Source: Hanstruepera neustonica (GTDB lineage Bacteria > Bacteroidota > Bacteroidia > Flavobacteriales > Flavobacteriaceae). Taken from it: a DNA stretch of 64,000 nucleotides. Position numbers and translations under genes: made by a program. The notes below the pieces were generated by a model. It was not told where the DNA came from and made no database searches. It was given only the letters and a program-made list of their open reading frames with translations. Every line of letters begins with the position of its first letter. Positions within the stretch are counted from its first letter, which is position 1. Below are positions 16,275 to 24,000 of this stretch, in pieces. The DNA is taken from assembly GCF_002895005.1 (NCBI RefSeq), contig NZ_POWF01000001.1:722344-786343 (forward strand). Direction: 5' to 3'.

Positions 16275-17733
16275 GTGCCTTATTTGTTTTTAAGTCCCAC
16301 AAAAATACTATAAAAACCACCACATATTCAAATGCGATGATCCAGAGGTTTTCTTGGTAGTCGTTTTGGCTGTATGCCAGATAGCTTAACACAATCATGA
16401 AGCTCCAAGCCAATGGGAATTTGCATTGAGTGAAAACTGACAGCATGAGCAAGGTTGTGAGATACCAAGGATGTACCGTGGTAGCCAAAGCCAGATAGCC
16501 TGCCAATGCCCAAAGCATACTTAAAATGAGTTGTGGCATGCTGTTGTTTTTTCTAGCGAAGGTTAGGTAAAGTACCCAGCCAAGAACCGCTATGGCAAGC
16601 ACCTTTCCAATGAGGGCGATTTGGTTGTAACCCGATACCCAAAAGCCTATTTCACGGAGGAGGTAATACACACTGGCATTAAACTCGAAGTTTTGAAACC
16701 ATAAGGCAATGGTCTCGGTGTAGTTGGTTAGGAATTGTGGGTTGTAGAAGGGTAGGAATGATACTAGTGTTAACGCAAAAACTATTATGTAAAAAATGAC
16801 TAGTTTAAGAAAACTATTAGGTCTCGACTTACTATGCAAAGTATCTTCGTTCAAAATATATTTTGAACTCGATAATGCTCGACCTGACAGGAAAAGGGTG
16901 TTTTTGTCTGTGTTGTCACCTCGAGCGGAGTCGAGAGGTCTTGAGGGCATAAACCAATTGTATAATAAAGGCAAGAACAACAAGGGAATTAACTTGACCG
17001 ATATCGAACAGGCGAATAGTATGGCTGCCCATTGCCATTGGTTTTTGTGTAGCAGATAGAGACTCCTTACCAGAAAAAAGACCATGACGCCCTCAAAATG
17101 TAAATTGCCTGTGAGTTCTATAATAATAAACGGATTGAGGAGATACCAATAGATATGATGTGTTGGTAGGTTACATGCCTTTAGCAACTTTTTACCATAA
17201 ACCAGAGTACCTAAATCTGCCAAAATTATAATGAGGCGTAACACGATGGCTGAACCGATCATACTTTTACCTGCCAACAGACCCGCCATGACAAAGCAGA
17301 GTTGGTTTAAAGGTGGGTAGTTGGTAAAGTGCCCAGCACTCAAACTGCCCATGCCATTAATGAGTTCTTGGGTTTGTGCTACTGGTAACAAACCTTGGTC
17401 CAACAGGCCTTGTGGTGTGTAGAGGTAGGGATTAAACCCTTCCAGTAGCATGCGACCATCCCAGATAAAGCGGTAAAAGTCTTGTGAGAGGTTGGGGATT
17501 GCCAAAATAAACAGTGCCCGAAAGCCAAATGCCAAGCCTGTGAGCCATTTTGCGTGGTTTTTTAATAAGGCTACCAACCTATAAAATGCCCAAAACAACC
17601 CAGCGTACAGCAGGACTAATTTTAGGCTTTGGGTACGCTGTAATGTATAGGCAAACAGGCTATATAGAATTATGGATGCCAGTATATAACCCCCAAGCCA
17701 GGTGTTTTGTTTGATAGCCCATTTGTTTTGCAT
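16264..17733 (-). CDS. Polytopic mannosyltransferase-like (GT-C) membrane protein
   Basis: The 489-residue protein has about 11 hydrophobic helices and the GT-C style loop NLSQDFYRFIWDGRMLLEGFNPY near residue 80, with the conserved acidic residues of polyprenol-phosphate-sugar-dependent transferases (MptB-like). It probably transfers sugar from a lipid carrier on the periplasmic side; the DPM-like enzyme at 22722 could supply that donor. An extra hydrophilic segment of about 45 residues, from PSRPLDSARGD to SKSRPN, lies between two helices and is encoded by two palindromic repeats (16815-16893 and 16915-16940). Relatives would be expected to lack it. Confidence 0.75.
   Translation of the reverse strand: MQNKWAIKQNTWLGGYILASIILYSLFAYTLQRTQSLKLVLLYAGLFWAFYRLVALLKNHAKWLTGLAFGFRALFILAIPNLSQDFYRFIWDGRMLLEGFNPYLYTPQGLLDQGLLPVAQTQELINGMGSLSAGHFTNYPPLNQLCFVMAGLLAGKSMIGSAIVLRLIIILADLGTLVYGKKLLKACNLPTHHIYWYLLNPFIIIELTGNLHFEGVMVFFLVRSLYLLHKNQWQWAAILFACSISVKLIPLLFLPLLYNWFMPSRPLDSARGDNTDKNTLFLSGRALSSSKYILNEDTLHSKSRPNSFLKLVIFYIIVFALTLVSFLPFYNPQFLTNYTETIALWFQNFEFNASVYYLLREIGFWVSGYNQIALIGKVLAIAVLGWVLYLTFARKNNSMPQLILSMLWALAGYLALATTVHPWYLTTLLMLSVFTQCKFPLAWSFMIVLSYLAYSQNDYQENLWIIAFEYVVVFIVFLWDLKTNKALDN
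16815..16893 (-). repeat. 79-bp palindromic element, copy A, in frame in mannosyltransferase gene
   Basis: The element is centred on the perfect palindrome GTTCAAAATATATTTTGAAC and is edged by GGTCTCGAC and GCTCGACC. It matches the copy at 26202-26280 at 76 of 79 positions. In the gene's reading direction it encodes FLSGRALSSSKYILNEDTL and seven further residues, the same frame as in the second copy. Confidence 0.85.
16915..16940. repeat. 26-bp palindromic element in mannosyltransferase gene
   Basis: The element reads GTCACCTCGAGCGGAG then TCGAGAGGTC. It matches the element at 56958-56983 in a CusA gene at 24 of 26 positions. Read on the minus strand it encodes RPLDSARGD. It lies 21 bases from the 79-bp element, in the same loop of the protein. 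Confidence 0.75.
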
Positions 17734-17807
17734 GGGCTAAATATAACCTATAATTGCCTGAAAACGGGCTGAACCCTGCACCTGACTGCGGTTTTTTATA
17801 AATCTAG

Positions 17808-17873
17808 CACGCTATAACCACGCTATAACCACGCCATAAGCACGCTATAACCATACTATAACCATGCTATAAC
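17808..17873. repeat. Tandem array, six units of 11 bp (CACGCTATAAC)
   Basis: Six consecutive 11-bp units lie in an intergenic region: three exact CACGCTATAAC and three with one to three changes. There is no spacer between units, so it is not a CRISPR array. Confidence 0.9.
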
Positions 17874-17914
17874 CCTAACTTTGGAAAGCTGTTTATTGAA
17901 CGGTGTGTGATTGC

Positions 17915-18002
17915 TGCCCCTGATATGCCCCTGATATGCTGTTGATACGCCTTTGATAGGGCTTAACTAGGGCTTAACTAGGGCTTACCTATGGCTTAAA
18001 CA
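17915..18002. repeat. Tandem array, eight units of 11 bp with drifting unit sequence
   Basis: The eight 11-bp units change stepwise: two TGCCCCTGATA, TGCTGTTGATA, CGCCTTTGATA, two GGGCTTAACTA, GGGCTTACCTA, TGGCTTAAACA. The period is kept while the unit sequence moves from one family to another. It begins 42 bases after the array at 17808-17873. Confidence 0.85.
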
Positions 18003-18056
18003 CGGGTGAACCTAATTGGAGCTGGGGCTATGACCTTAATTTTGTACGATAATGAT

Positions 18057-18074
18057 TACGTATAAGTACGTATA
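18057..18074. promoter_or_regulatory. Possible operator: duplicated TACGTATA
   Basis: TACGTATAAGTACGTATA is a 10-bp direct repeat of a motif that contains the palindrome TACGTA. It lies about 22 bases upstream of the hamA -7 element, a position suitable for a regulator binding site. Nothing else supports it. Confidence 0.25.
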
Positions 18075-18154
18075 GGATGTGAGTTTGAAAATGATTAGAT
18101 TTGGGAATAAAAGCCATTGTGTTTATCTAGTAGTTGTGGCAATTAAAAGAATAA

Positions 18155-18838
18155 ATGAGTGCATACCGAGTCATAGACCGAATTCAGATTGAACCACATA
18201 TATTATTCATCAGGATTGAGCCAACTGATTTTAAATTAACACTTAGAGATGTTTTTGAATCATTGTCTGACAAGGCTTGGATTAGCGATTTTGATAAAAA
18301 GTACATACAAGATTATTTTCAAGTCAGAGCAGACGAAACAATCAATTATATAGCGGCCAACATAATTAAACAATCAGATGATAAAATCACAAGTGATACA
18401 GGTGAACTTGTAGTTTCTGAATTATCTAGATTAGCAGTAATAAATGAATTGAAATATTTAGACATCCCACTAGCAGAGATTATAAAGAGTAAGGCGGTTG
18501 GAAATGATGGGTTTGATTTTTTCTCCAAGAACTTGGATAAAGTAATCTTGTTCGGTGAGGCCAAATTTAAATCAAATCAAAATGCATATGGTTCAGCTTT
18601 TGAACAAATTGAAAGGTTTGAAAGGATAAAACAAGATGTGTCTGACATTAAAGAAATAAAGGAATTCTGTTGTGAAGATTCACTTAATAATCACTCGGAT
18701 GGAAAAAAAGGATTTATAGCATCCTTTGCTAGTAAGTTGACATCAACAATAAATATTGTAAACGGAATTAAAAGAAACACTCATTACAATATTCTCAAAA
18801 AACATCAAGAAATAATCTGTATTGCAGTTAACGTATGA
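18155..18838 (+). CDS. hamA: Hachiman defence nuclease HamA (DUF1837)
   Basis: The 227-residue protein carries the DUF1837 core: SDTGELVVSELSRLAVINEL (about 80-99), GNDGFDFFSKN and ILFGEAKFKS. Asp121, Glu135 and Lys137 fit the D...ExK nuclease triad described for HamA. In Hachiman systems HamA is held inactive by HamB and degrades DNA when the helicase meets phage DNA. The stop overlaps the start of hamB by ATGA, the usual two-gene layout. It lies between glycosyltransferase genes with an 11-bp repeat array upstream, consistent with an inserted defence module. Confidence 0.85.
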   Translation: MSAYRVIDRIQIEPHILFIRIEPTDFKLTLRDVFESLSDKAWISDFDKKYIQDYFQVRADETINYIAANIIKQSDDKITSDTGELVVSELSRLAVINELKYLDIPLAEIIKSKAVGNDGFDFFSKNLDKVILFGEAKFKSNQNAYGSAFEQIERFERIKQDVSDIKEIKEFCCEDSLNNHSDGKKGFIASFASKLTSTINIVNGIKRNTHYNILKKHQEIICIAVNV

Positions 18839-21153
18839 ATAATGCAATAAGAAAAATAATTAATAACGAGAATATTGGAGATTTGGTCTCTTTTGTCTTG
18901 GACCGAATTTATAAGAATGGGCCCGTGTCTACAACTGACATGGAAATTCTTTCATATTTAAAACTTTATAAACTTGAAGAATTCAAAGTTCATCAGGAAA
19001 GAGTTTTAAACTACATGGGAGTATTTTACAAAGATGTTGAGCCTCAATCACTAAAGGAAGTTTTATTCCGGCAGTATAGAATGCATATTATTGAAAATTT
19101 TCAGCATACATATACACCTGTACAAGCCAGTATAATTAGTGAAATTGAATCGAATAAATGTTTTAGTTTTTCAGCACCAACGAGTACAGGGAAGTCATAT
19201 GTTTTTATGAATCTTATTCAGGAAAGTACAAATGATATTGTCATTGTAGTACCTTCTAGAGCACTTATTAATGAGTACTATCACAAACTCAATAATCTAA
19301 TTGATAATAAGGCTGTTAACATTTTAACATTTATTGACAAAATTAATACCAAGCATACAGAACGGAGTATATTCATAGTTACACCAGAAAGATGCAGAGA
19401 GTTGTTTAAATTTAAAGAGCAATATCGAGTAAACACATTTCTATTTGATGAAGCCCAATTGAGTAATGAAGACTCAAAACGAGGGTTATATTTTGACAGT
19501 ATCGTAAGAAGGGCTCAAAAAGCATTTCCGGACGCAAAATTTGTCTTTGCACATCCATTTGTTGCAAATCCTGATTCTCAAATAAAGAAGAATCACTTTC
19601 AATTAGATTCATCAAAGTCAATACAGTTCAAGCAAAAGAATGTAGGACAATTATATCTCTGTTCAGATGATGATTGGAATTTCTATCATTTCGGCATTGA
19701 AAAGTCAATAATGGGTAATAATAAAGAAAAATGCAACTTTGACCCAATTGAAAGAACAATAAGAAGTAATGGTTCTGTGCTTTTTTATGTTTCTAAAAGC
19801 AAGATATACAATAAAGGGTTCCTTAATCAATTTGACAGATATATCAACTTATGTACTGAAATTGAGGGTGAAAAAATCGATTCCTACATTGACCAATTAA
19901 AAGAATATACAGGTGGAGACACGATAGCAAATAAAAATTATTACTCTCAATTATTAGCTTTGCTAAAAAGGGGTATAGTAATACACCATGGATCCTTGCC
20001 TCTTCAAACAAGGTTGATTCTTGAAAAGTTTACTCAAGACGGTCTATGCAAAATTTGCTTTGCAACATCAACATTGGAACAAGGAGTAAATATGCCGTTT
20101 GATATTGTTTTCCTAGATAGATTAGAAAGAAGCAAACCTCTATCAGTAAAAAATCTTATTGGGCGTGCAGGAAGATCAACCACTTTGAATGAATTTGATT
20201 TTGGCTACGTCATTATAAATTCACCCTCAAAAATGGCCGCATTTAGAAGTGTTATTGAACAAGATGAGATATTGGATGAAGAATCTTCTCTTGAAAAGTC
20301 TGAACTGAAAGATGATGATTACAACGATTTTAAAGAGGCAATATTAAATGACACTTACTCTGATGAATTCAACTTATCTGAAAAAGACATAGAGAAACTA
20401 ACATCTGAATCAACGGAAGAAGTAATTAGAAAAATTCTTGATACAGTTTTTGATAATAATCAAATCGTATCCTTGAGTACGTTAAACCAAGACTTGAGAA
20501 ATAGGTTGGAACTCTACTCCTATTTTCGATTATTGTATGCTATCTATTTAAATCGACCACTAGGTGATGGAGAAGGTAATGTGTTGGATACAGCAATTAA
20601 AATTATGCTTTGGAAAGTCCACGGGAAGACTTTTAAAAACATTTGTTGGTTTCGTTACTCGCATGCAAGCAAAACCAATGAGAGAGCGAACATAGAGAGG
20701 CTTGGAAGAAATACCAGCCAAATAACAGCAAACTTCATCACAGGCTACCACCCTATTCCAGATAAAAACCATAATGTCTACAGTCTTTTTCCACAAGGGA
20801 CAAGAGCAATAGATGTGGATTATGATCTCATAATGACAGATACATATGACTTTATCGACAAGCTAATTAGTTTCAAATTAACAGATGTTTTTTATACTTC
20901 ATTTATAAAATATTATCAAAAAGCAGATGACCCACGTGCTGAAAAGATTGCCAAGTTTATTAAATATGGGACTGATAATGAAAGACATATTTGGATGCTA
21001 CGGTACGGAATGTCATTTGAGGACATTGAAAAATTAGAAAAACATATCCTTTCCATTAATGCTGAGGAAATCATTTTTAAAAAGTCAATTTTTGAAGTAT
21101 CTAAAGAAGAAAGAGAATCAATTGAAAGATTTATTAGAATACAAAATGAATAA
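18835..21153 (+). CDS. hamB: Hachiman defence helicase HamB
   Basis: The 772-residue superfamily 2 helicase has Walker A APTSTGKS at 114-121, motif II DEAQ at 205-208, HHGSLPLQTR near 384, CFATSTLEQGVNMP near 408, and motif VI LIGRAGRS at 441-448. This Ski2-like pattern is that of HamB partners of DUF1837 proteins. It should scan or unwind DNA and release HamA on detecting invading DNA. All ATPase motifs look intact and the length is typical, so the system is probably functional. No third defence gene follows; a convergent glycosyltransferase gene comes next. Confidence 0.85.
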   Translation: MNNAIRKIINNENIGDLVSFVLDRIYKNGPVSTTDMEILSYLKLYKLEEFKVHQERVLNYMGVFYKDVEPQSLKEVLFRQYRMHIIENFQHTYTPVQASIISEIESNKCFSFSAPTSTGKSYVFMNLIQESTNDIVIVVPSRALINEYYHKLNNLIDNKAVNILTFIDKINTKHTERSIFIVTPERCRELFKFKEQYRVNTFLFDEAQLSNEDSKRGLYFDSIVRRAQKAFPDAKFVFAHPFVANPDSQIKKNHFQLDSSKSIQFKQKNVGQLYLCSDDDWNFYHFGIEKSIMGNNKEKCNFDPIERTIRSNGSVLFYVSKSKIYNKGFLNQFDRYINLCTEIEGEKIDSYIDQLKEYTGGDTIANKNYYSQLLALLKRGIVIHHGSLPLQTRLILEKFTQDGLCKICFATSTLEQGVNMPFDIVFLDRLERSKPLSVKNLIGRAGRSTTLNEFDFGYVIINSPSKMAAFRSVIEQDEILDEESSLEKSELKDDDYNDFKEAILNDTYSDEFNLSEKDIEKLTSESTEEVIRKILDTVFDNNQIVSLSTLNQDLRNRLELYSYFRLLYAIYLNRPLGDGEGNVLDTAIKIMLWKVHGKTFKNICWFRYSHASKTNERANIERLGRNTSQITANFITGYHPIPDKNHNVYSLFPQGTRAIDVDYDLIMTDTYDFIDKLISFKLTDVFYTSFIKYYQKADDPRAEKIAKFIKYGTDNERHIWMLRYGMSFEDIEKLEKHILSINAEEIIFKKSIFEVSKEERESIERFIRIQNE

Positions 21154-21222
21154 TAAACTGCAACAAAAATAGATGCAAAGCATAGTGAGGTTGTGTTTTC
21201 GTAAGCCACTACATTTTATTTA

Positions 21223-22725
21223 TCAAACCCTTGTAAACACCGACTTTAAAAACACATACCCAAAGCCTAAAAACAACATCAGGTGAAAGGGGAAGAGTCC
21301 AAAATCACCAGAGCCTACCACAAAAGCCGAGTACATACCAAAGGCAAAGTAGCCCATAAGCAGGCCTTCTAAAACCACTTGAAATGAGACCGTGTTTTTA
21401 AGGTATTTGTTGTTTTTAAGGTATTTGTTGTTTTTATAAGAATCTTGCACCGTATTGATATTGAATTTAGGCGTCCGTATAAACTCGCTACGCTTACCTA
21501 AATGGCCTTCCAGAACCGCTATGGTATTGTGCAAGGAAAAGCCCATAGCCACCGAGAAAAAGGTGAAGAACATCCCTATGTATTTTATGAAATCCTTCAG
21601 CGTGTTTCCATAGATACGCCGGTAGACTACCCAATAGCAGGCAAAGAAAATCATGGAACTTAACACGAAAACACTCATAACACTGAAATAGGGTTTGAGG
21701 CTTGGGTGCTGGTTTTTGATATATAGTATGGGGATGCTCAATATGGCCACAATCAGCACATTTAAAAATAGGGTGCTGTTGAGCAAGTGAAATAGACTAT
21801 GTATTTTGGTTTTTGGGGATAGCTGTTTGCTTTTTAATACATTGAATATGGTTTTTTGGAAGTTTTCGGCACCGCCTTTGTTCCATCGGAACTGTTGCGA
21901 TTTGGCTGCACTGATGGCTACAGGCAGTTCGGCTGGTGTTTCAACATGTTCCAAGTATTTGAATTTCCAGTTCTTTAATTGGGCGCGGTAGCTTAAGTCC
22001 AGATCTTCGGTGAGGGTATCGGCTTGCCAATTGCCGGCATCCAGAATGCAGGTCTTTCGCCAGACGCCTGCGGTTCCGTTGAAGTTTATAAAGTGCCCTT
22101 GGCTGTTTCGGCCGGTTTGTTCCAAGGTGAAATGAGCATCCAATGCAAAGGCCTGCACTTTGGTGAGCAGGGAGTAATCGCGATTGAGGTGTCCCCAACG
22201 GGTTTGTACCACACCAATTTGGCTATTCTTAAAATAGGGAATGGTCTGTTGTAGCCAGTTGGGTTTGGGTAGGAAATCGGCATCAAAAATGGCGATGAAT
22301 TCACCTTTAGCGGTTTTCAAACCTTCCTTGAGTGCGCCAGCTTTAAACCCGTTACGGTTGGAGCGTGTGATGTGTTTTATATCCAAACCGGTTGCCTGTA
22401 ATTGTTTAACCAGTTGCCTAGTGGTTTCCAAGGATTCGTCGGTGGAGTCGTCCAGTACCTGTATTTCCAGTTTTTCTTTTGGATATGCTATTTGAGCGAT
22501 GTTGTTGAGCAGACGCTCCATGACATAGAGCTCGTTGTACACTGGTAGTTGGATGGTGACTAATGGCACTTCGTTAGGATTGGCTAAATCGAATTGTGGT
22601 GCTTGGTCTGTTTTTTTGGAAGCTCGTAAATAATTGGTGAGCAGGTTTAGCTGTGCCAAGGCATAGGCAAAAATGACTAAAATAGCCAAGGTGTAAATGC
22701 TTATGACGATGCCTTCCCAAATCAT
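21223..22725 (-). CDS. Processive family 2 glycosyltransferase, cellulose-synthase-like membrane protein
   Basis: The 500-residue protein has an N-terminal helix, a cytosolic GT2 domain and about four C-terminal helices. The GT2 motifs are present: VLDDSTDES, the D-x-D in FDADFLPKP, the TED of LTEDLDLSYR, and QQFRWNKGG (Q-x-x-R-W, typical of processive enzymes). Product unknown, probably a surface glycan or glycolipid. An 18-bp tandem duplication (21398-21433) repeats NNKYLK in the linker before the last helices. It overlaps the next gene (22722) by four bases. Confidence 0.82.
   Translation of the reverse strand: MIWEGIVISIYTLAILVIFAYALAQLNLLTNYLRASKKTDQAPQFDLANPNEVPLVTIQLPVYNELYVMERLLNNIAQIAYPKEKLEIQVLDDSTDESLETTRQLVKQLQATGLDIKHITRSNRNGFKAGALKEGLKTAKGEFIAIFDADFLPKPNWLQQTIPYFKNSQIGVVQTRWGHLNRDYSLLTKVQAFALDAHFTLEQTGRNSQGHFINFNGTAGVWRKTCILDAGNWQADTLTEDLDLSYRAQLKNWKFKYLEHVETPAELPVAISAAKSQQFRWNKGGAENFQKTIFNVLKSKQLSPKTKIHSLFHLLNSTLFLNVLIVAILSIPILYIKNQHPSLKPYFSVMSVFVLSSMIFFACYWVVYRRIYGNTLKDFIKYIGMFFTFFSVAMGFSLHNTIAVLEGHLGKRSEFIRTPKFNINTVQDSYKNNKYLKNNKYLKNTVSFQVVLEGLLMGYFAFGMYSAFVVGSGDFGLFPFHLMLFLGFGYVFLKSVFTRV
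21398..21433. repeat. 18-bp tandem duplication inside glycosyltransferase gene
   Basis: There are two exact copies of TTAAGGTATTTGTTGTTT. The duplication keeps the frame and doubles a NNKYLK hexapeptide. A recent slippage event is the simplest explanation. Confidence 0.8.
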
Positions 22726-23414
22726 TTTGTGAATCCGTATTTAAAAATCCAACCCAATATTTTAATACCTGCCATAACAGCCCCTTTCACCGTGCCTGAT
22801 ACTTTGGACACGCCAATTCGGTTGCGGTAGCGCACTGGAATTTCGGTATAGGTTAGCTTGTGTTTTAGGGCTTTTAATTGCATTTCTACCGTCCAGCCAT
22901 AGGTTTTGTCTACCATGTTTAAAGCCAACAGCTTGTCGTACTTAATGGCTCGGAAAGGGCCCAAGTCGGTATAGGTTGCTCCAAACAGGATGCGCATGAG
23001 GGTTGTTGCTAACCAATTGCCAAAAATCTGCGGGCCTGTCATAGAACCCTTTTCTCGTAGTCGTTTGTTGCGCGCACCTATTACAAAATCGATGTTGTTT
23101 TCGGTGATGGGTTGGATGAGTTTGGTGAGTTCTTGGGGATAATCGGAGTAATCGCCATCCAAAAACACCACAATGTCTGGTTGGGAGGGTTGCTTTGCTA
23201 GATAATCCATACCTTTTAAACAGGCATGGCCATAGCCTTTTTGTGGTTCTGTTAAAACCGTAGCACCAGCTCGTTTGGCGTTGATCTCTGTATTATCGGT
23301 AGAGCCGTTGCTGACTACAATCACTTCATGCACAGTATCAGGAATATCCTTAATGACCTGTGTGATGGCGTCGGCTTCATTGAATGCCGGAATGATGACA
23401 GAAATACTGGGCAT
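22722..23414 (-). CDS. Family 2 glycosyltransferase, dolichyl-phosphate-mannose-synthase-like
   Basis: The start is set at 23414 (MPSISVIIPAFNE, 230 residues) because the ATG at 23435 would overlap a -7 element (TATTTTTG, 23440-23433). The GT2 motifs VIIPAFNEADAI, VVSNGSTDN and FLDGDYSDYPQEL are intact. There is no C-terminal membrane domain. DPM/DPG-like enzymes attach a sugar to polyprenyl phosphate; this could feed the GT-C mannosyltransferase at 16264. It is co-transcribed with the processive glycosyltransferase, with which it overlaps by four bases. Confidence 0.8.
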   Translation of the reverse strand: MPSISVIIPAFNEADAITQVIKDIPDTVHEVIVVSNGSTDNTEINAKRAGATVLTEPQKGYGHACLKGMDYLAKQPSQPDIVVFLDGDYSDYPQELTKLIQPITENNIDFVIGARNKRLREKGSMTGPQIFGNWLATTLMRILFGATYTDLGPFRAIKYDKLLALNMVDKTYGWTVEMQLKALKHKLTYTEIPVRYRNRIGVSKVSGTVKGAVMAGIKILGWIFKYGFTK

Positions 23415-23432
23415 GAAAATTTTTTGCTGATG

Positions 23433-23440
23433 CAAAAATA
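23433..23440 (-). promoter_or_regulatory. -7 promoter element (TATTTTTG)
   Basis: Read on the minus strand this is a perfect TAnnTTTG, ending 18 bases before the ATG at 23414. It decides that start against the upstream ATG at 23435. Confidence 0.45.
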
Positions 23441-23460
23441 CGATTGTTTAGGCTTTCGTG

Positions 23461-23925
23461 CTATTCGCCAGACTGATTTTGTATCTCCATTTGACGATAT
23501 TCTTCTTGTTGGGCTGGTACAATGTGCTTATCGAAATACCAAGACGACCATTTTTCCAACGTTAGGAAGATACCCACACCCAAAACTGCGGTAATGATGG
23601 TTACCAAAATGATGTTTTTGCGTTTGCGTTTCGGGTCAATGGAACATTGATTTTGCTTTTTGCGATAGAGGTAAATACCATAGATACCAATGAGTACGGC
23701 AGCACCACGAAGTATCCAAGAGCCCACACCAACGGAACCATCTTCGGCGTAAAAGAAATCGGCAAAGGAAATGGCATAGATACCACCCATGAGGCCAAAC
23801 ATAAACAGCACTGCTGGTGCGACACAGCAAATAATGCCTGCGATTCCAGCCGATGCGGCGAACTTCAATGCCCATTTGAATATATTGGGTTCTTTTTCTT
23901 GGGTTTGATTGATACTGTTGCTCAT
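23461..23925 (-). CDS. Hypothetical membrane protein with MerT-like first helix
   Basis: The 154-residue protein has about four hydrophobic helices. The first contains SAGIAGIICCVAPAVLFMFGLMGG, a vicinal Cys pair followed by a Pro and a Gly-rich helix, as in mercuric transporters (MerT) and related small metal carriers. A KKQ/KRKRK basic loop follows helix 3. No HMA domain or mer gene is nearby, so a metal role is only a suggestion. It lies between glycosyltransferase genes on the same strand. Confidence 0.5.
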   Translation of the reverse strand: MSNSINQTQEKEPNIFKWALKFAASAGIAGIICCVAPAVLFMFGLMGGIYAISFADFFYAEDGSVGVGSWILRGAAVLIGIYGIYLYRKKQNQCSIDPKRKRKNIILVTIITAVLGVGIFLTLEKWSSWYFDKHIVPAQQEEYRQMEIQNQSGE

Positions 23926-24000
23926 ATTCCGTTTTTGGTTTTAGTCGTGCAATTTCTAAAACCTTATGGATTCTGGCTTAATTTATAATAATTTTAAGAC

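Larger units (their letters stand above)
17734..18154. other. 421-bp intergenic region upstream of hamA
   Basis: No coding sequence was found. It holds the two 11-bp-period arrays, a duplicated TACGTATA motif, and a perfect -7 element TAGATTTG at 18096-18103 facing hamA, 51 bases before its ATG. No -33 TTG at standard spacing was found. Confidence 0.6.

Noticed and set aside
17808-18002. CRISPR-like array
   Set aside because: Units are 11 bp with no unique spacers, and no cas gene is near.
23461-23925. Functional merT
   Set aside because: Only the first helix resembles MerT, and there is no mer gene or HMA domain nearby.
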